Shown here one piece after another: positions 1 to 9,623 of a stretch of 64,000 nt of DNA; positions within the stretch are counted from its first letter, which is position 1, and every line of letters starts with the position of its first letter. The notes beneath the pieces are model-generated. The model did no database searches. It worked only from the letters and a program-made list of their open reading frames with translations, and had not been told where the DNA came from. The stretch spans positions 186,001 through 250,000 of the forward strand of contig JAHBWZ010000001.1 of NCBI GenBank assembly GCA_019636755.1, in the 5' to 3' direction. A program made the translations under genes and the position numbers. Source of the DNA: Phycisphaeraceae bacterium (GTDB taxonomy: Bacteria; Planctomycetota; Phycisphaerae; Phycisphaerales; SM1A02).

Positions 1-112
1 GCCGGAGCCGGATCACGCCGGCCTCGATCAGCCGGGGCGCGGCGGGTATCGTGAGGTCCACACATCCGTAGCCGGTCCGTTCGAGACCGGGATCGACTCC
101 GAGGACGCGCAT
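1..112 (-). CDS. ruvC: RuvC Holliday-junction resolvase, N-terminal fragment cut by the window edge
   Basis: Reading the minus strand from ATG at 112 gives MRVLGVDPGLERTGYGCVD and then an Ile/Ala/Leu-rich strand up to the edge. The pattern MRxLGxDPGLxRTGYG is the RuvC N-terminus; Asp7 is the first of its four catalytic acidic residues. RuvC cuts four-way DNA junctions during recombination together with RuvAB. Only 37 codons are visible, so the other acidic residues cannot be checked. The start lies 25 bp after the stop of the lipoprotein gene on the same strand, so the two may be co-transcribed. The family call is firm despite the short fragment. Confidence 0.88.
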   Translation of the reverse strand, partial: MRVLGVDPGLERTGYGCVDLTIPAAPRLIEAGVIRLR

Positions 113-137
113 GCAGGCTCCATCGAGGGTTATCCGG

Positions 138-1127
138 TCACTCCGGACCCTCGGCTGTGGCTTCATCGACCGCGCCGCCCTCCGGGCGCCAGCGGCGCAG
201 CACCAGTCGCAGCGGTGTGCCCGGAGGCGGCAGGGCGCTGCGGCGAACCATCCACTGTGGCGGCTGGACGTCCGCCTGGTCGGCATAGACCTCGCTGAAC
301 CCGATGACTTCGTCGCCGAACGTCACCAGGCCGACGAGTGAGCCCGTGGCATCCGCGAGATACAGGGCATCGGGACTGCTTCCGGGCCGGACCACGCGGG
401 ATCCACCGAAGATCCATGGCCGGCGCGGAAACGGCCGGCCGGCGTCCGCGTCGGTGATCCACGCGGACGCCGGCACATCATGTCGATGTCCCGCGTCGTC
501 CAGCCATTGGAATCGAACGTCCAGCGGCGTCCCCTGCGGCGGATCGAAGACGAACCGCGGCGGAGCGCCGGCATCGTCCCGGCCAACCTCTTCCCACCGG
601 CCCGGGCGCCCGGGTTCGAAGCCTGCCAGCAGCAGGACGGCATGGACCTGGCTCGGCACGACATCGGCGACGACCAGCGACTCGTGCTCACGCGTCCCGG
701 GCGTACAGGCGATCTGCTCCAGCCAGTCTTCCGAGTGGCAGACGATCGCATCGACCTCGACCCAGCGCGCCACCGCCGGGCCCGCGTCCGGGGATCGTCG
801 GGCGCGCGGGTCATCCGGCGCTCCGTCGGGCCCGCTGGTCCCGTCGGGCCCCCCGAGCCCTCCAAGGTAGACCCCGGGATAGATCATGCGGACGGCGCCA
901 GCCGCCGCTGGCGGCCGCGCCGCACTCGCGCCAGGGTGCAGGGCCGGTCGGACATCGCGCGCGGGCGGCTCGACCGCGGGCCAGGGCGCCGGTGGCGGGC
1001 CCATCGCCCCATGCGGATCGGCCGGCGCGGCATGACCCCGGCACCCGGCTCCGGTCAGAAGCAGGATCGACGCCATCGCGGCGACGGCGCGGGCAGGATT
1101 TCGGCGGAATCGCGTCGAGGCGGGCAT
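138..1127 (-). CDS. Predicted lipoprotein of unknown function
   Basis: I do not recognise a named family. From ATG at 1127 the protein begins MPASTRFRRNPARAVAAM, then a hydrophobic stretch ending LLLTGAGC, a good lipobox, so it is probably a lipid-anchored exported protein of about 329 residues. A Pro/Ala-rich linker follows, then a folded part containing VYLGGLGG, VEVDAIVCH and EDWLEQIACTPGTREHESL. This resembles the YdjY-like proteins common in planctomycetes, but that is a weak match from memory. The frame stays open upstream to 1238, yet starting at 1127 places the signal at the N-terminus. It lies directly before ruvC. Confidence 0.6.
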   Translation of the reverse strand: MPASTRFRRNPARAVAAMASILLLTGAGCRGHAAPADPHGAMGPPPAPWPAVEPPARDVRPALHPGASAARPPAAAGAVRMIYPGVYLGGLGGPDGTSGPDGAPDDPRARRSPDAGPAVARWVEVDAIVCHSEDWLEQIACTPGTREHESLVVADVVPSQVHAVLLLAGFEPGRPGRWEEVGRDDAGAPPRFVFDPPQGTPLDVRFQWLDDAGHRHDVPASAWITDADAGRPFPRRPWIFGGSRVVRPGSSPDALYLADATGSLVGLVTFGDEVIGFSEVYADQADVQPPQWMVRRSALPPPGTPLRLVLRRWRPEGGAVDEATAEGPE

Positions 1128-1236
1128 GCCGGGGCCCACGATACCGGCGCGTACCGGTGCGCGTCGTGTCACCGGCGGATCCGAGGGCACCCGGCGCTGA
1201 CGCATCGCCGCCGCGGACCGCGCACGAAGACCGCGC

Positions 1237-1280
1237 AAGAAAAAGGCCCGGCAGAAACCGAAGTTTCATGCCGAGCCCTT
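1237..1280 (-). terminator. Rho-independent terminator with UUCG loop
   Basis: On the minus strand the left arm (1280-1263) and right arm (1258-1243) pair over about 17 bp with one bulged T, closed by a C(UUCG)G loop and followed by TTTTTCTT. The U-tract lies only on the minus-strand side, so it terminates a minus-strand transcript. Confidence 0.8.
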
Positions 1281-1338
1281 CCGGGGGTCAGATGGGAGAG
1301 TCGCTGGTGGCCGCGGTCAGACCGTGTCACCAAGAACT
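1237..1338 (-). ncRNA. Candidate small RNA or attenuated leader of about 100 nt
   Basis: The stretch begins at the start predicted from the TTGACT/TATCCT promoter and ends at a strong terminator. It contains CCCCCGGAAGGG just before the terminator stem. Nothing in it matches a tRNA, tmRNA or 4.5S consensus that I know. Because the lipoprotein ATG is about 110 nt beyond the terminator on the same strand, it could be a free small RNA or a 5' leader controlled by attenuation. No convincing antiterminator pairing was seen. Confidence 0.4.
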
Positions 1339-1344
1339 GTCCGA

Positions 1345-1372
1345 AGGATACCCGGAATCGCGCGGGAGTCAA
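1345..1372 (-). promoter_or_regulatory. Sigma70-like promoter, minus strand
   Basis: On the minus strand TTGACT (1372-1367) and TATCCT (1350-1345) are separated by 16 bp. The expected transcription start is near 1338. It faces a rho-independent terminator about 60 bp further on, so it would make a short RNA or the leader of the lipoprotein gene. Confidence 0.55.
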
Positions 1373-1548
1373 GCCGGGTGATTCATTCCACCGGGCATCC
1401 ACCTCCGGACAGGCCCCGTCCGCCGCCCCCCCCTGCCAGCATCGCGCCACACCGCCGCGCCGTCGCCGCCGCGGCTATCGTCGCGCGATCGCGTTGCACC
1501 ACACCGTCCGGCCCGTCGCCGTCGCCCGGTGACGCGTCTCGAAGTCCC

Positions 1549-2385
1549 ATGACGCCGTCCCCCGTCCCAAGCCTGTGCCTGACCCGTCGCGTGCGGTTCT
1601 CGGTCGCGCTCGGTGCCGATCGAGCGCCATTCGACCCCGCCCAGCCACGATCGAACGCCTATGCGGGCTGGCCGTCGACCGACCTGCTGGCGCTCCCGGT
1701 CGACCTCGAAGTGGCGTGCACCGGCCGGGCGGATCCCGAGAGCGGATACCTGGTGAGCATCGCGGAGATCGACCAGGCCGTGCGTGAGGTCGCGATTCCG
1801 CTCTTCGCGGACGCGTCGCGCGCCGCCGTGCCACCGCACCCTGCGATCCTGCTGCAGACGCTGATGCCGGACACGCAGCGCGCCCTGGCCGGACGACTCG
1901 ACCGGGTCACCCTGCACGTGACGCCGCACTTCTCACTCACCCTCGAAGCCTCCGACATGACGCACGTCCTGCTCTGCCAGCACTTCGATTTTGCCGCGGC
2001 GCATCGACTCTCGGTCGCCACCTGGAGCGACGCGGAGAATGCACGGATCTTCGGCCGATGCCGGGGAGACCATGGGCACAACTATCGCGTGGAGGTGGCC
2101 GTCTCCGTCCCGATCGACGCGATCGCCCGGGGTGATGGCCTGTCCCTCCCGAGGCTCGAGGCGATCGTGCAGGACAGGCTGCTCCGGGTGCTCGACCATC
2201 GGCATCTCAATCGGGATGTCGCGGCCTTCGAGACGGTCATCCCGTCGGTCGAGAACATCGCCCGGGTCTGTCATGACCTGCTCCGGGACGCGATCGGCGA
2301 TGCGGGCGGAACGCTGACGTTCGTCCGGGTCTGGGAGACGGAGAAGACCTCCGCCATGTATCCCGCGGCATCGTCGCGGCCGTGA
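1549..2385 (+). CDS. Tandem-domain 6-pyruvoyl-tetrahydropterin synthase / QueD-like protein
   Basis: The protein has 278 residues, about twice the usual 120-150 of QueD/PTPS. The C-terminal domain (from about residue 137) carries the zinc-binding and catalytic pattern: FDFAAAHRL, CRGDHGHNYRVEV and LDHRHLN. PTPS-family enzymes convert dihydroneopterin triphosphate to pyruvoyl-tetrahydropterin or, in QueD, to 6-carboxytetrahydropterin for queuosine and 7-deazaguanine synthesis. The N-terminal half keeps the fold pattern (RVRFSVAL, SNAYAGWPS, GYLVSIAEIDQAV) but lacks the metal histidines, so it looks like a degenerate second T-fold domain. The start at 1549 is chosen because upstream in-frame sequence is low-complexity. 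No queC or queE is nearby, so the exact substrate is not shown. Confidence 0.8.
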   Translation: MTPSPVPSLCLTRRVRFSVALGADRAPFDPAQPRSNAYAGWPSTDLLALPVDLEVACTGRADPESGYLVSIAEIDQAVREVAIPLFADASRAAVPPHPAILLQTLMPDTQRALAGRLDRVTLHVTPHFSLTLEASDMTHVLLCQHFDFAAAHRLSVATWSDAENARIFGRCRGDHGHNYRVEVAVSVPIDAIARGDGLSLPRLEAIVQDRLLRVLDHRHLNRDVAAFETVIPSVENIARVCHDLLRDAIGDAGGTLTFVRVWETEKTSAMYPAASSRP

Positions 2386-2490
2386 TGCGCCTCCGCGCCT
2401 CGCGTGGCCCCGCACGCGTGGCCCCGTCCCGGTCGCGCCCTCCACCGGCTCTGGTATCCTCCGGGACTCTCACCCGCTGCCGGAGACTCC

Positions 2491-3852
2491 ATGATGGTCC
2501 GCATCCGTCGCCGCCCTCCCGTCCCGTGCATCGCTCTTCCGCTCGGCGTCGCCGCCGTCGCGCTCGGCGGCGCCGGCAGCGCCGCACTCGCGACGGGTCC
2601 GCGCGCCGCGGCACCGACGCTGGCGATCCCGGCAGCACCCATCGGTGCCCTTCAGGAGGCGGACGAGGCGCGAGCCGTCGCGTGGGCCGCGCTGCACGAC
2701 CGGTTCGGTCGACTGGTCCGCTCATTGCGGCGGATGGGCGGCATGATGGAGGAAGACCGGGGCCCGGTCGAGCGGCTGCGGGCCGACATCTCGGCGTTCA
2801 ATCGCACCTGTCCGGACTTCGTTCCCGCGCTCGCAGCGGAACTTCAGCTCGCGCGCTGGCTCGGCGATCCGCCCGCGGCGCAGGCAGCCCTGCAGCAGCG
2901 GCTCGCGTCGCTCCGCCCCGACGACCTTGAACTGGCGCTCTCGGCCATCCGGGCCCAGGCCGATGACCCGGCGACCGATCGCGAGACGGTCATCCGTCAG
3001 TTGCGCCAGCTGCACGATCGATTCCCGGACGACACCTCGGTCCTCCGCGAACTGGCGCAGCGTCTCCGGGACGAGTGCCGGTTCGGCGATGTCGTCGAAC
3101 TGCTCGCCCCGCGGACCCTGGACGGTCAGGCCGACGGCGAACTGCGGCTCCGGCTTGCCGAAGCGCACTTCGCCGACCATCGCTTTCAGGAGGCGATGGA
3201 CACCGCGCGCGGGATCGATACGGGCACCAGCACGAACTTCCGGATCCGCTCGCAGGTGGAGCAGGTGATCACGGACGCGGAGAGCACCGCCCCGCTCTGG
3301 GAGGCAGAGACCGCCATCCGGGCCGCCGAGGCCGAGGCAGACGACCTGCCGCGCGCCCGCATCGAGACCTCGCGCGGGCCGATCATCGTGGAACTCTTCG
3401 AGAACGAGGCCCCGAATACGGTCGCCAACTTCGTCTCTCTCGCCGACGCCGGGTTCTACGACGGCCTGCGGTTCCACCGCTTCGTCCCATACTTCATGAT
3501 CCAGGGCGGCGACCCGGAATCGCGCGGCGGGCCGGGCATCGCGACGGGCAGCGGCGGCCCCGGCTTCCGGATCCCGGACGAGCACACGCGACCCGAGGCG
3601 CGGAAGCACTTCCGGGATTCACTCGCCATGGCGAAGACCGCGGACCCCGATACGGCCGGCAGCCAGTTCTACCTCAACCACCGTCCGACCGGCTGGCTCA
3701 ACGGCCGGCACACGGTCTTCGGTCGCGTGCTGGAGGGGCTGGATGTCGCTCGCGCCCTCCGGCCCGACGACGAGATCCGCGCCGTCACGATCCTGCGGCG
3801 GCGCGACCACCCGTATGACGTGGTCCGCCTGGAAGGCAACGAGGTCCGGTGA
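2491..3852 (+). CDS. Exported TPR-like protein with C-terminal cyclophilin peptidyl-prolyl isomerase domain
   Basis: The protein has 453 residues. It starts MMVRIRRRPPVPCIALPLG with a signal peptide ending near ALATG, so it probably acts in the periplasm. The middle (about 60-280) is helical and TPR-like. The cyclophilin domain spans about 288-445 and shows IETSRGPIIVELFENEAPN, FHRFVPYFMIQGGDP, GSQFYLNHRP and WLNGRHTVFG, matching the family FHR, QGGDP, GSQFF and WLDG..VFG blocks. Cyclophilins isomerise Xaa-Pro bonds during protein folding. TATCCT at 2455-2460 could be a -10 element, but no good -35 is present. ATG 2494 is an equally possible start. Confidence 0.82.
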   Translation: MMVRIRRRPPVPCIALPLGVAAVALGGAGSAALATGPRAAAPTLAIPAAPIGALQEADEARAVAWAALHDRFGRLVRSLRRMGGMMEEDRGPVERLRADISAFNRTCPDFVPALAAELQLARWLGDPPAAQAALQQRLASLRPDDLELALSAIRAQADDPATDRETVIRQLRQLHDRFPDDTSVLRELAQRLRDECRFGDVVELLAPRTLDGQADGELRLRLAEAHFADHRFQEAMDTARGIDTGTSTNFRIRSQVEQVITDAESTAPLWEAETAIRAAEAEADDLPRARIETSRGPIIVELFENEAPNTVANFVSLADAGFYDGLRFHRFVPYFMIQGGDPESRGGPGIATGSGGPGFRIPDEHTRPEARKHFRDSLAMAKTADPDTAGSQFYLNHRPTGWLNGRHTVFGRVLEGLDVARALRPDDEIRAVTILRRRDHPYDVVRLEGNEVR

Positions 3853-3856
3853 GCAG

Positions 3857-3892
3857 GCCCGGTGATCCGGGCACGATCGTGAGCGACCGTGC
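3857..3892 (+). terminator. Two adjacent hairpins after the cyclophilin gene
   Basis: GCCCGG-TGAT-CCGGGC (3857-3872) and a 9-bp stem with one mismatch around TGAG (3871-3892) begin 5 bp after the stop codon. There is no U-tract, so termination by these hairpins is uncertain. Confidence 0.3.
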
Positions 3893-4152
3893 CCCGCGGC
3901 CGTGCGCCGGCAGAGACTTCGACACCCGTCCCGGCACCGCGCGTCGGTGAATCCGTGCAGCCGGGTTGACCCCGAACCCGGATTTCACGCGCTTTTTTTC
4001 CGACCTCGAATCATGCAGCCCCGGCATCCGTCCGATGTGCCCTGCGGACCCGCCCGGTGAACTGTTCGTGCGGCGGGACCAGCACCGGCCTGCACCAGAT
4101 GTGACTCTGGAACGCAGCAGGCCTCACGACAGTCACCAGGAGCACATCAATC
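3893..4152 (+). other. Gene-free leader region before the small Cys/Trp-rich gene
   Basis: No coding sequence or RNA gene is recognised. TTGACC (3966-3971) is a possible -35, but no clear -10 follows; a T7 run is at 3993-3999. A Shine-Dalgarno AGGAG lies at 4138-4142, 10 bp before the ATG at 4153. The gene could therefore have a long untranslated leader. Confidence 0.4.
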
Positions 4153-4683
4153 ATGCCCAGCAACTACAACTCACCCTTTGCGACGCCCTTCAAGTCCGCC
4201 TGCAACCGTGGCGTGTCCTACAACGCCGCCGTGCTGAACATCGCGAACCGCTACGGCGTCACGGTGAACAAGGTCTGGGAGTCGCTGTACAAGAGCGGCT
4301 GCTGCCAGCGTCAGAAGTTCAACGGCCAGTGGATCTACTTCCCGACCACCTGGACGAAGAAGAACCTCACCACCTCGAAGAATGCGCAGTGCAGCACCTG
4401 GCAGAACTTCATCGAGTGGTGCCTCGCCACCGGCGTCTGCACGCCGCACACCCTGTACAACGCCTCCGGCACCCAGTCCGCGTTCATGAAGAGCTGCCGC
4501 AACTGGTGGAACCGCCAGTACACCGGCACCATCGCGACCACGCGGACCCGTTCCACCGTCGGCTCCGGCAAGTCCGTCCGGACGACCGTCAATGGCACGA
4601 AGAACCGCACGCGCACCGGAACCACCCGTCGGACGACCACGAGCCTCAAGTTCGCCGGCCGTCCCGTCCGCCGCGCTGCCTGA
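4153..4683 (+). CDS. Small basic Cys/Trp-rich protein with a possible helix-turn-helix; unknown function
   Basis: I do not recognise this 176-residue protein. Residues about 24-46 (NAAVLNIANRYGVTVNKVW) look like a helix-turn-helix. The central part is unusually rich in Cys (17, 50, 51, 80, 90, 96, 115) and Trp (42, 60, 67, 83, 89, 118, 119). From about residue 125 the tail is almost only Thr, Arg, Lys, Gly and Ser (for example TKNRTRTGTTRRTTT), as in nucleic-acid-binding tails. No signal peptide or membrane segment is seen. Every Lys codon is AAG and codon choice is very uniform, which suggests strong expression; a good AGGAG site and a terminator flank it. A nucleoid-associated or RNA-binding role is inference only. 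Confidence 0.75.
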   Translation: MPSNYNSPFATPFKSACNRGVSYNAAVLNIANRYGVTVNKVWESLYKSGCCQRQKFNGQWIYFPTTWTKKNLTTSKNAQCSTWQNFIEWCLATGVCTPHTLYNASGTQSAFMKSCRNWWNRQYTGTIATTRTRSTVGSGKSVRTTVNGTKNRTRTGTTRRTTTSLKFAGRPVRRAA

Positions 4684-4701
4684 GCCACCCCACAGACCAC
4701 G

Positions 4702-4770
4702 GCGCCGCTCCGTGCGGCGCACTCGACACGCGCGGGCATCGGCTCTTCGAGCCGATGCCCGTCTTCATCT
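4702..4770 (+). terminator. Double hairpin terminator
   Basis: A first hairpin GCGCCGC-TCCGT-GCGGCGC is at 4702-4720. A second has a perfect 11-bp stem (4734-4744 with 4750-4760), loop CTTCG, followed by the T-rich GTCTTCATCTGTCC. It lies about 50 bp after the stop of the gene at 4153-4683, which it most likely ends, and before the convergent ACT gene. Confidence 0.7.
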
Positions 4771-4816
4771 GTCCTGCCATCGTTCCCGCCGGCCGCAGCG
4801 CCGACCGCGCCGAGAC

Positions 4817-5290
4817 CTACTCCAGGTCCTTCTCGCCGAGAAGCCTGAAGTTCTTCCGTCGAAGGATCTGGCCGGCAAGCACGTGATCATCGACCGCGAG
4901 CGCGATGGTGGGGTTCTCGTCTCCCGAGGACCGGAGCAGCGGATAGGCGAACCGGATGTTCAGTTCCGCGCCCAGAAGGCTCAGGCACAGCCCGGTCAGC
5001 GTGTGGTCGGAACTCAGTTCCACGATGAGCAGGTCGGTGACCGAGAACGCGCAGCGGTGACCGCGGAGCAGTTCCTGTGCACGGGACGCGTCGCTCGGGA
5101 TGATGCGCACCACCGCGTGGTCCGAGGACTCGATCACGCTGAGGCTGCACAGATGCACAGCCGGATCCTCGTCGAAGAGACGCACCAGGTCGTGCAGCCG
5201 TCCGACCTTGTTCTCCAGGAAGACGCTGAACTGCCGGACGGTGGGCGGTGCGTGCCCCTGCATGGCGCTGGGTGGTGGGAGCTGGCTCAT
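4817..5290 (-). CDS. ACT-domain protein
   Basis: The protein has 157 residues. After a short Pro-rich start it reads QFSVFLENKVGRLHDLVRLF, the typical first strand and helix of an ACT domain (VxxxNxxGxLxxL), followed by CSLSVIESSDHAVVRIIPSD. A second ACT-like half follows (LLIVELSSDHTLTGLCLSLL). ACT domains bind small ligands, often amino acids, and regulate enzymes. With no catalytic domain this is probably a free-standing regulatory protein; its ligand cannot be told. The ATG at 5290 follows a poor Shine-Dalgarno. It lies downstream of mqnD on the same strand, 63 bp away. Confidence 0.75.
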   Translation of the reverse strand: MSQLPPPSAMQGHAPPTVRQFSVFLENKVGRLHDLVRLFDEDPAVHLCSLSVIESSDHAVVRIIPSDASRAQELLRGHRCAFSVTDLLIVELSSDHTLTGLCLSLLGAELNIRFAYPLLRSSGDENPTIALAVDDHVLAGQILRRKNFRLLGEKDLE

Positions 5291-5353
5291 AGGGGGAATC
5301 TGTGCTCGGACGATGCCGCGCGTACATGCCTCGGGACGCGCATTATGCCCGTA

Positions 5354-6273
5354 TCACGGCGCCGGCGCCTCGACGAATGCCGGGTCGGCACATGACGGCA
5401 CGAGGCCCGCGCCGGCAAGGGCGCCAAGGAAGCGCCTGATGGCCCGCCGTCCCGCGTCGCCGAAGTCGAGCGTCCAGCCGTTCACGTACATGTCGACGAA
5501 CGCGTCCGTGGTCTCCGGGCCGCCGGTGATCGCGAATCGACGGGCATGCCGCAGGCCCGTCTCCCGATGCGCCATTGCGTGCTGAACGCTGCGGTGCAGC
5601 AGTCCGGTGATCTCCCGGAGCGTTCCGCGGCCGTACCGGTGTTCCAGGTCCCGCCGGATCGCGTTGATGCCGAGCGGGAGCGGAAGCGCCGCAGACGGAC
5701 CCGCCGACGCGTTCTCCGCGCCCTCGTCACTCCACCATCGCCCCAGGTCGGCGACCTCGACGAGACCGAGGCCCGGGAAGGTGAGCTGCGCCTCGTGGAT
5801 CACGACGCCCGCCCCGAACTCGCCTGCAGCCACGCGATCGGGAATCCCGGCGAACGGACATTCGGCGAACCGGAACCGGCCGGCGCCGAGCAGGAGACTG
5901 AGCGCGCCGAAGGCACTGGTCCGCACGCCGGGAACCGCGATGACGCAGTCCGGCGCACGCAGTGCATCCGCCGACATCGGGCGCCTGGCCACGATGCGCG
6001 GACCGTACCCGCTGCCCATGGAGGCGCCGCACGCCGTGATCGCGTACGCGCCCGACACGTGCGGGTACTGGGCGCAGCTCATGGCCGTGATCTCGTAGGT
6101 TCCATCCTCGCTCCGGCGGTTGAGCGTCTCGATATCCGCCGTCACGGCGCGGAATCGCCATCGCCCTGTGTCGATGACCGGCGGTGCGTCATCGAGTCCG
6201 CAGATCGGCCACCACATGAAGGCGTCGTCGGGGTCGGGCGAGTGTGCAAGGTGGATGGGCATCCGGCCATCGG

Positions 6274-6277
<4 letters not shown>
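5354..6277 (-). CDS. mqnD: 1,4-dihydroxy-6-naphthoate synthase of the futalosine menaquinone pathway
   Basis: The protein has 307 residues, close to the family length. The start region IHLAHSPDPDDAFMWWPI matches the MqnD signature HSPDPDDAFMxxxL, and later blocks such as EITAMSCAQYPHV, GSGYGPRIVA and GVVIHEAQLTF also fit. MqnD converts cyclic dehypoxanthinyl futalosine to 1,4-dihydroxy-6-naphthoate, a menaquinone precursor made by the alternative route. The GTG at 6277 overlaps the TGA of the upstream acyl-CoA synthetase (GTGA), so translation is probably coupled; ATG 6262 is an alternative start. Other mqn genes are not in the window. Confidence 0.85.
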
Positions 6278-7728
<1,451 letters not shown>

Positions 7729-7806
7729 GCGTGCTTCCTCGGGAGGTGGAACGGCGATGCACCCGGTGAGCGCAGGGCGCGCGGGGAGTACCATACCAGC
7801 CCACCG

Positions 7807-8646
7807 ATGGCACCGACGACTCGCATCAGGATGCCCGCACGACGGCTTGCACTTCCGTTACGGCTCATGCTCGCGGCACTCGCGGCTCTTCCCCTGGCCG
7901 CGTGCGCAGGATCCGGTGGCGGCCCCGCCGGTCCCCGGCACTCCGAGGCGCTCCTCCGCGCCCAGGGCCTGTACGACGCCGGCCGCTACGAGGAGGCGCG
8001 CACTCTCGCCGATCGCATCGCATCGCAGGGACATGATGACGCACAGGCGGCTGCATACCTTGCCGGACTCGCCGCCTACCGGCAGGAGGATCTTGCCGCC
8101 GCCGAGTCGCGACTGACGCGCGCGTACGAGGGACCGGATCGCCGGATCTCCGCGATGGCCGGTGCGTCGCTCGGCCTCGTCCTGCTCCGCGACGGTCGGA
8201 CGGAACGCGCCGCCCGCCTGCTCGGCGATGCTGCGACGGTACTCCCGCCCCCGGATGACCGCGAAGCGGCGTGGCACGCGGCGATCGCGCATCGCCGACT
8301 CGGCGACATCGGCCGCGCCGAACGATGGGAGCACATTGCCGGGCGGACCGCGGCGGACGCGGCCGAGGTGACTGTTCCCCCGGCAATCTCGGCGGGCAGC
8401 GGCCGGTTCGTCCTGCAGGTGGGTGCCTGGGAGGGACGGGAGTCCGCGGAAGCGGCCATGCGGTCGATCGAGTCGGACCTCCGCAGCAGCGGGATGGGCC
8501 CCGCGCGCATCGTCCCGATCATCGGAGCGCGGGGACAGTCGCTGTACGCCGTGCGCTTCGGTGACTTCGCGACGGCCGCGCAGGCGGAACGGGTGCGACG
8601 GGAGCGTGGCTGGCTGTCCTACCTGGTCCGCGCGGCCGACCGATGA
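7807..8646 (+). CDS. SPOR-domain lipoprotein with TPR-like repeats
   Basis: From ATG 7807 the protein has 279 residues (ATG 7831 is an alternative). A signal peptide ending LAALPLAAC gives a lipobox. Residues about 45-190 are helical TPR-like repeats (GLYDAGRYEEARTLADRI, YLAGLAAYRQEDLAAAESRL). The C-terminal 80 residues are a SPOR domain: GRFVLQVGAWEGRESAEAAM and QSLYAVRFGDFATAAQAERV. SPOR domains bind denuded septal peptidoglycan, so a role at the cell envelope or division site is likely. It is divergent from the acyl-CoA synthetase, sharing a 78-bp start region. Confidence 0.8.
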   Translation: MAPTTRIRMPARRLALPLRLMLAALAALPLAACAGSGGGPAGPRHSEALLRAQGLYDAGRYEEARTLADRIASQGHDDAQAAAYLAGLAAYRQEDLAAAESRLTRAYEGPDRRISAMAGASLGLVLLRDGRTERAARLLGDAATVLPPPDDREAAWHAAIAHRRLGDIGRAERWEHIAGRTAADAAEVTVPPAISAGSGRFVLQVGAWEGRESAEAAMRSIESDLRSSGMGPARIVPIIGARGQSLYAVRFGDFATAAQAERVRRERGWLSYLVRAADR

Positions 8647-8720
8647 TGCTCGCGGCCGGGGGACATCGGTGACGCAGCGCCGGCCCGTCGGGAGACCTCG
8701 CCGGACGGGCCGACCGAAAG

Positions 8721-8809
<89 letters not shown>

Positions 8810-9004
8810 GGACGGCCGCATCTTCGCTCGCTGCGCCCATGGCGTCAACTCGCGTTCGCAGGGGCGGCGATGCCTGCCTCCCCACCACCGTCATCCGGCC
8901 GGCGTTCCGGCGCTGGACACGGGGTTTCGCCTGTCCGTCATGCGGAATTCCCGGGGCGAAGCAGAGAAAAGTTCAGAAATACCGTAAAAGGCAGGGCGAA
9001 TCGC

Positions 9005-9033
9005 TTGTGCAGTCGTTCCCGCCGGGCTAGATT
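9005..9033 (+). promoter_or_regulatory. Candidate promoter of the HU-like gene
   Basis: TTGTGC (9005-9010) and TAGATT (9028-9033) are spaced by 17 bp, 55 bp before the ATG at 9089. An A-rich patch at 8965-8992 just upstream could act as an UP-like element. Matches to consensus are partial (3/6 and 4/6). Confidence 0.4.
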
Positions 9034-9088
9034 CCGCGCCGAATGGAGGCCGGAGTGGCCTCGACATCACAGCGAAAGGATTCCAGAC

Positions 9089-9469
9089 ATGGCAAAGAAG
9101 AAGACGGCAAAGAAGAGTTCGAAGTCCGCCAGGACCACCACCCGGAAGTCCAGCGCCACGGCCGGCACGAAGCCCCGCAGCAAGGGACAGGTCTACGGAG
9201 AGATCGCCGAGTCCACCGGGCTCACCCGCCGCCAGGTGGCCGGCGTCTTCGAATCGATGAGTTCGATCCTCAAGAAGGATCTCAGCAAGCGCGGCCCCGG
9301 CATCTTCACCGTGCCCGGTCTCATGAAGGTGAAGGTCGTCAACAAGCCCGCGACGAAGGCTCGCAAGGGAATCAACCCCTTCACCGGCCAGGAGATGATG
9401 TTCAAGGCGAAGCCCGCGCGCCGCGTGGTGAAGGTGCAGGCGCTCAAGGGCCTCAAGGAGATGGTCTGA
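9089..9469 (+). CDS. HU/IHF-family DNA-binding protein with a basic N-terminal extension
   Basis: The protein has 126 residues against about 90 for plain HU. The first 33 residues are a Lys/Ser/Thr/Arg tail (MAKKKTAKKSSKSARTTTRK). The HU fold follows: VYGEIAESTGLTRRQVAGVF, SILKKDLSKRGPGIFTVPG and INPFTGQEMMFKAKPARRVV, with the conserved NPxTG and KPAxxV features of the DNA-binding arms. HU bends and compacts DNA. The basic tail recalls the histone-H1-like extensions of some HU proteins. ATG 9089 follows AGCGAAAGGA. A strong terminator lies downstream. Confidence 0.9.
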   Translation: MAKKKTAKKSSKSARTTTRKSSATAGTKPRSKGQVYGEIAESTGLTRRQVAGVFESMSSILKKDLSKRGPGIFTVPGLMKVKVVNKPATKARKGINPFTGQEMMFKAKPARRVVKVQALKGLKEMV

Positions 9470-9623
9470 TACCGAGGGCGCGTGCCGAGACGCCGCGACG
9501 ACTCCGACCGTCTCTGCACCTTCGCCCGACGTGACCGGGAGACCCGAACCTCAGGCGGTCCGCGCCGAGGCGTCCGTCGACGGATGGTCATCGCGACGCG
9601 CGAGACCGTGAACGCATCACAGG

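Noticed and set aside
811-1269. A protein starting MKLRFLPGLFLARS at 1269
   Set aside because: The start lies within the terminator hairpin, and the frame soon runs antisense-like through the lipoprotein gene without motifs.
1237-1338. 4.5S signal-recognition RNA
   Set aside because: CCGGAAGGG resembles its tip loop, but the flanking bases do not form the long helix and the asymmetric loop is missing.
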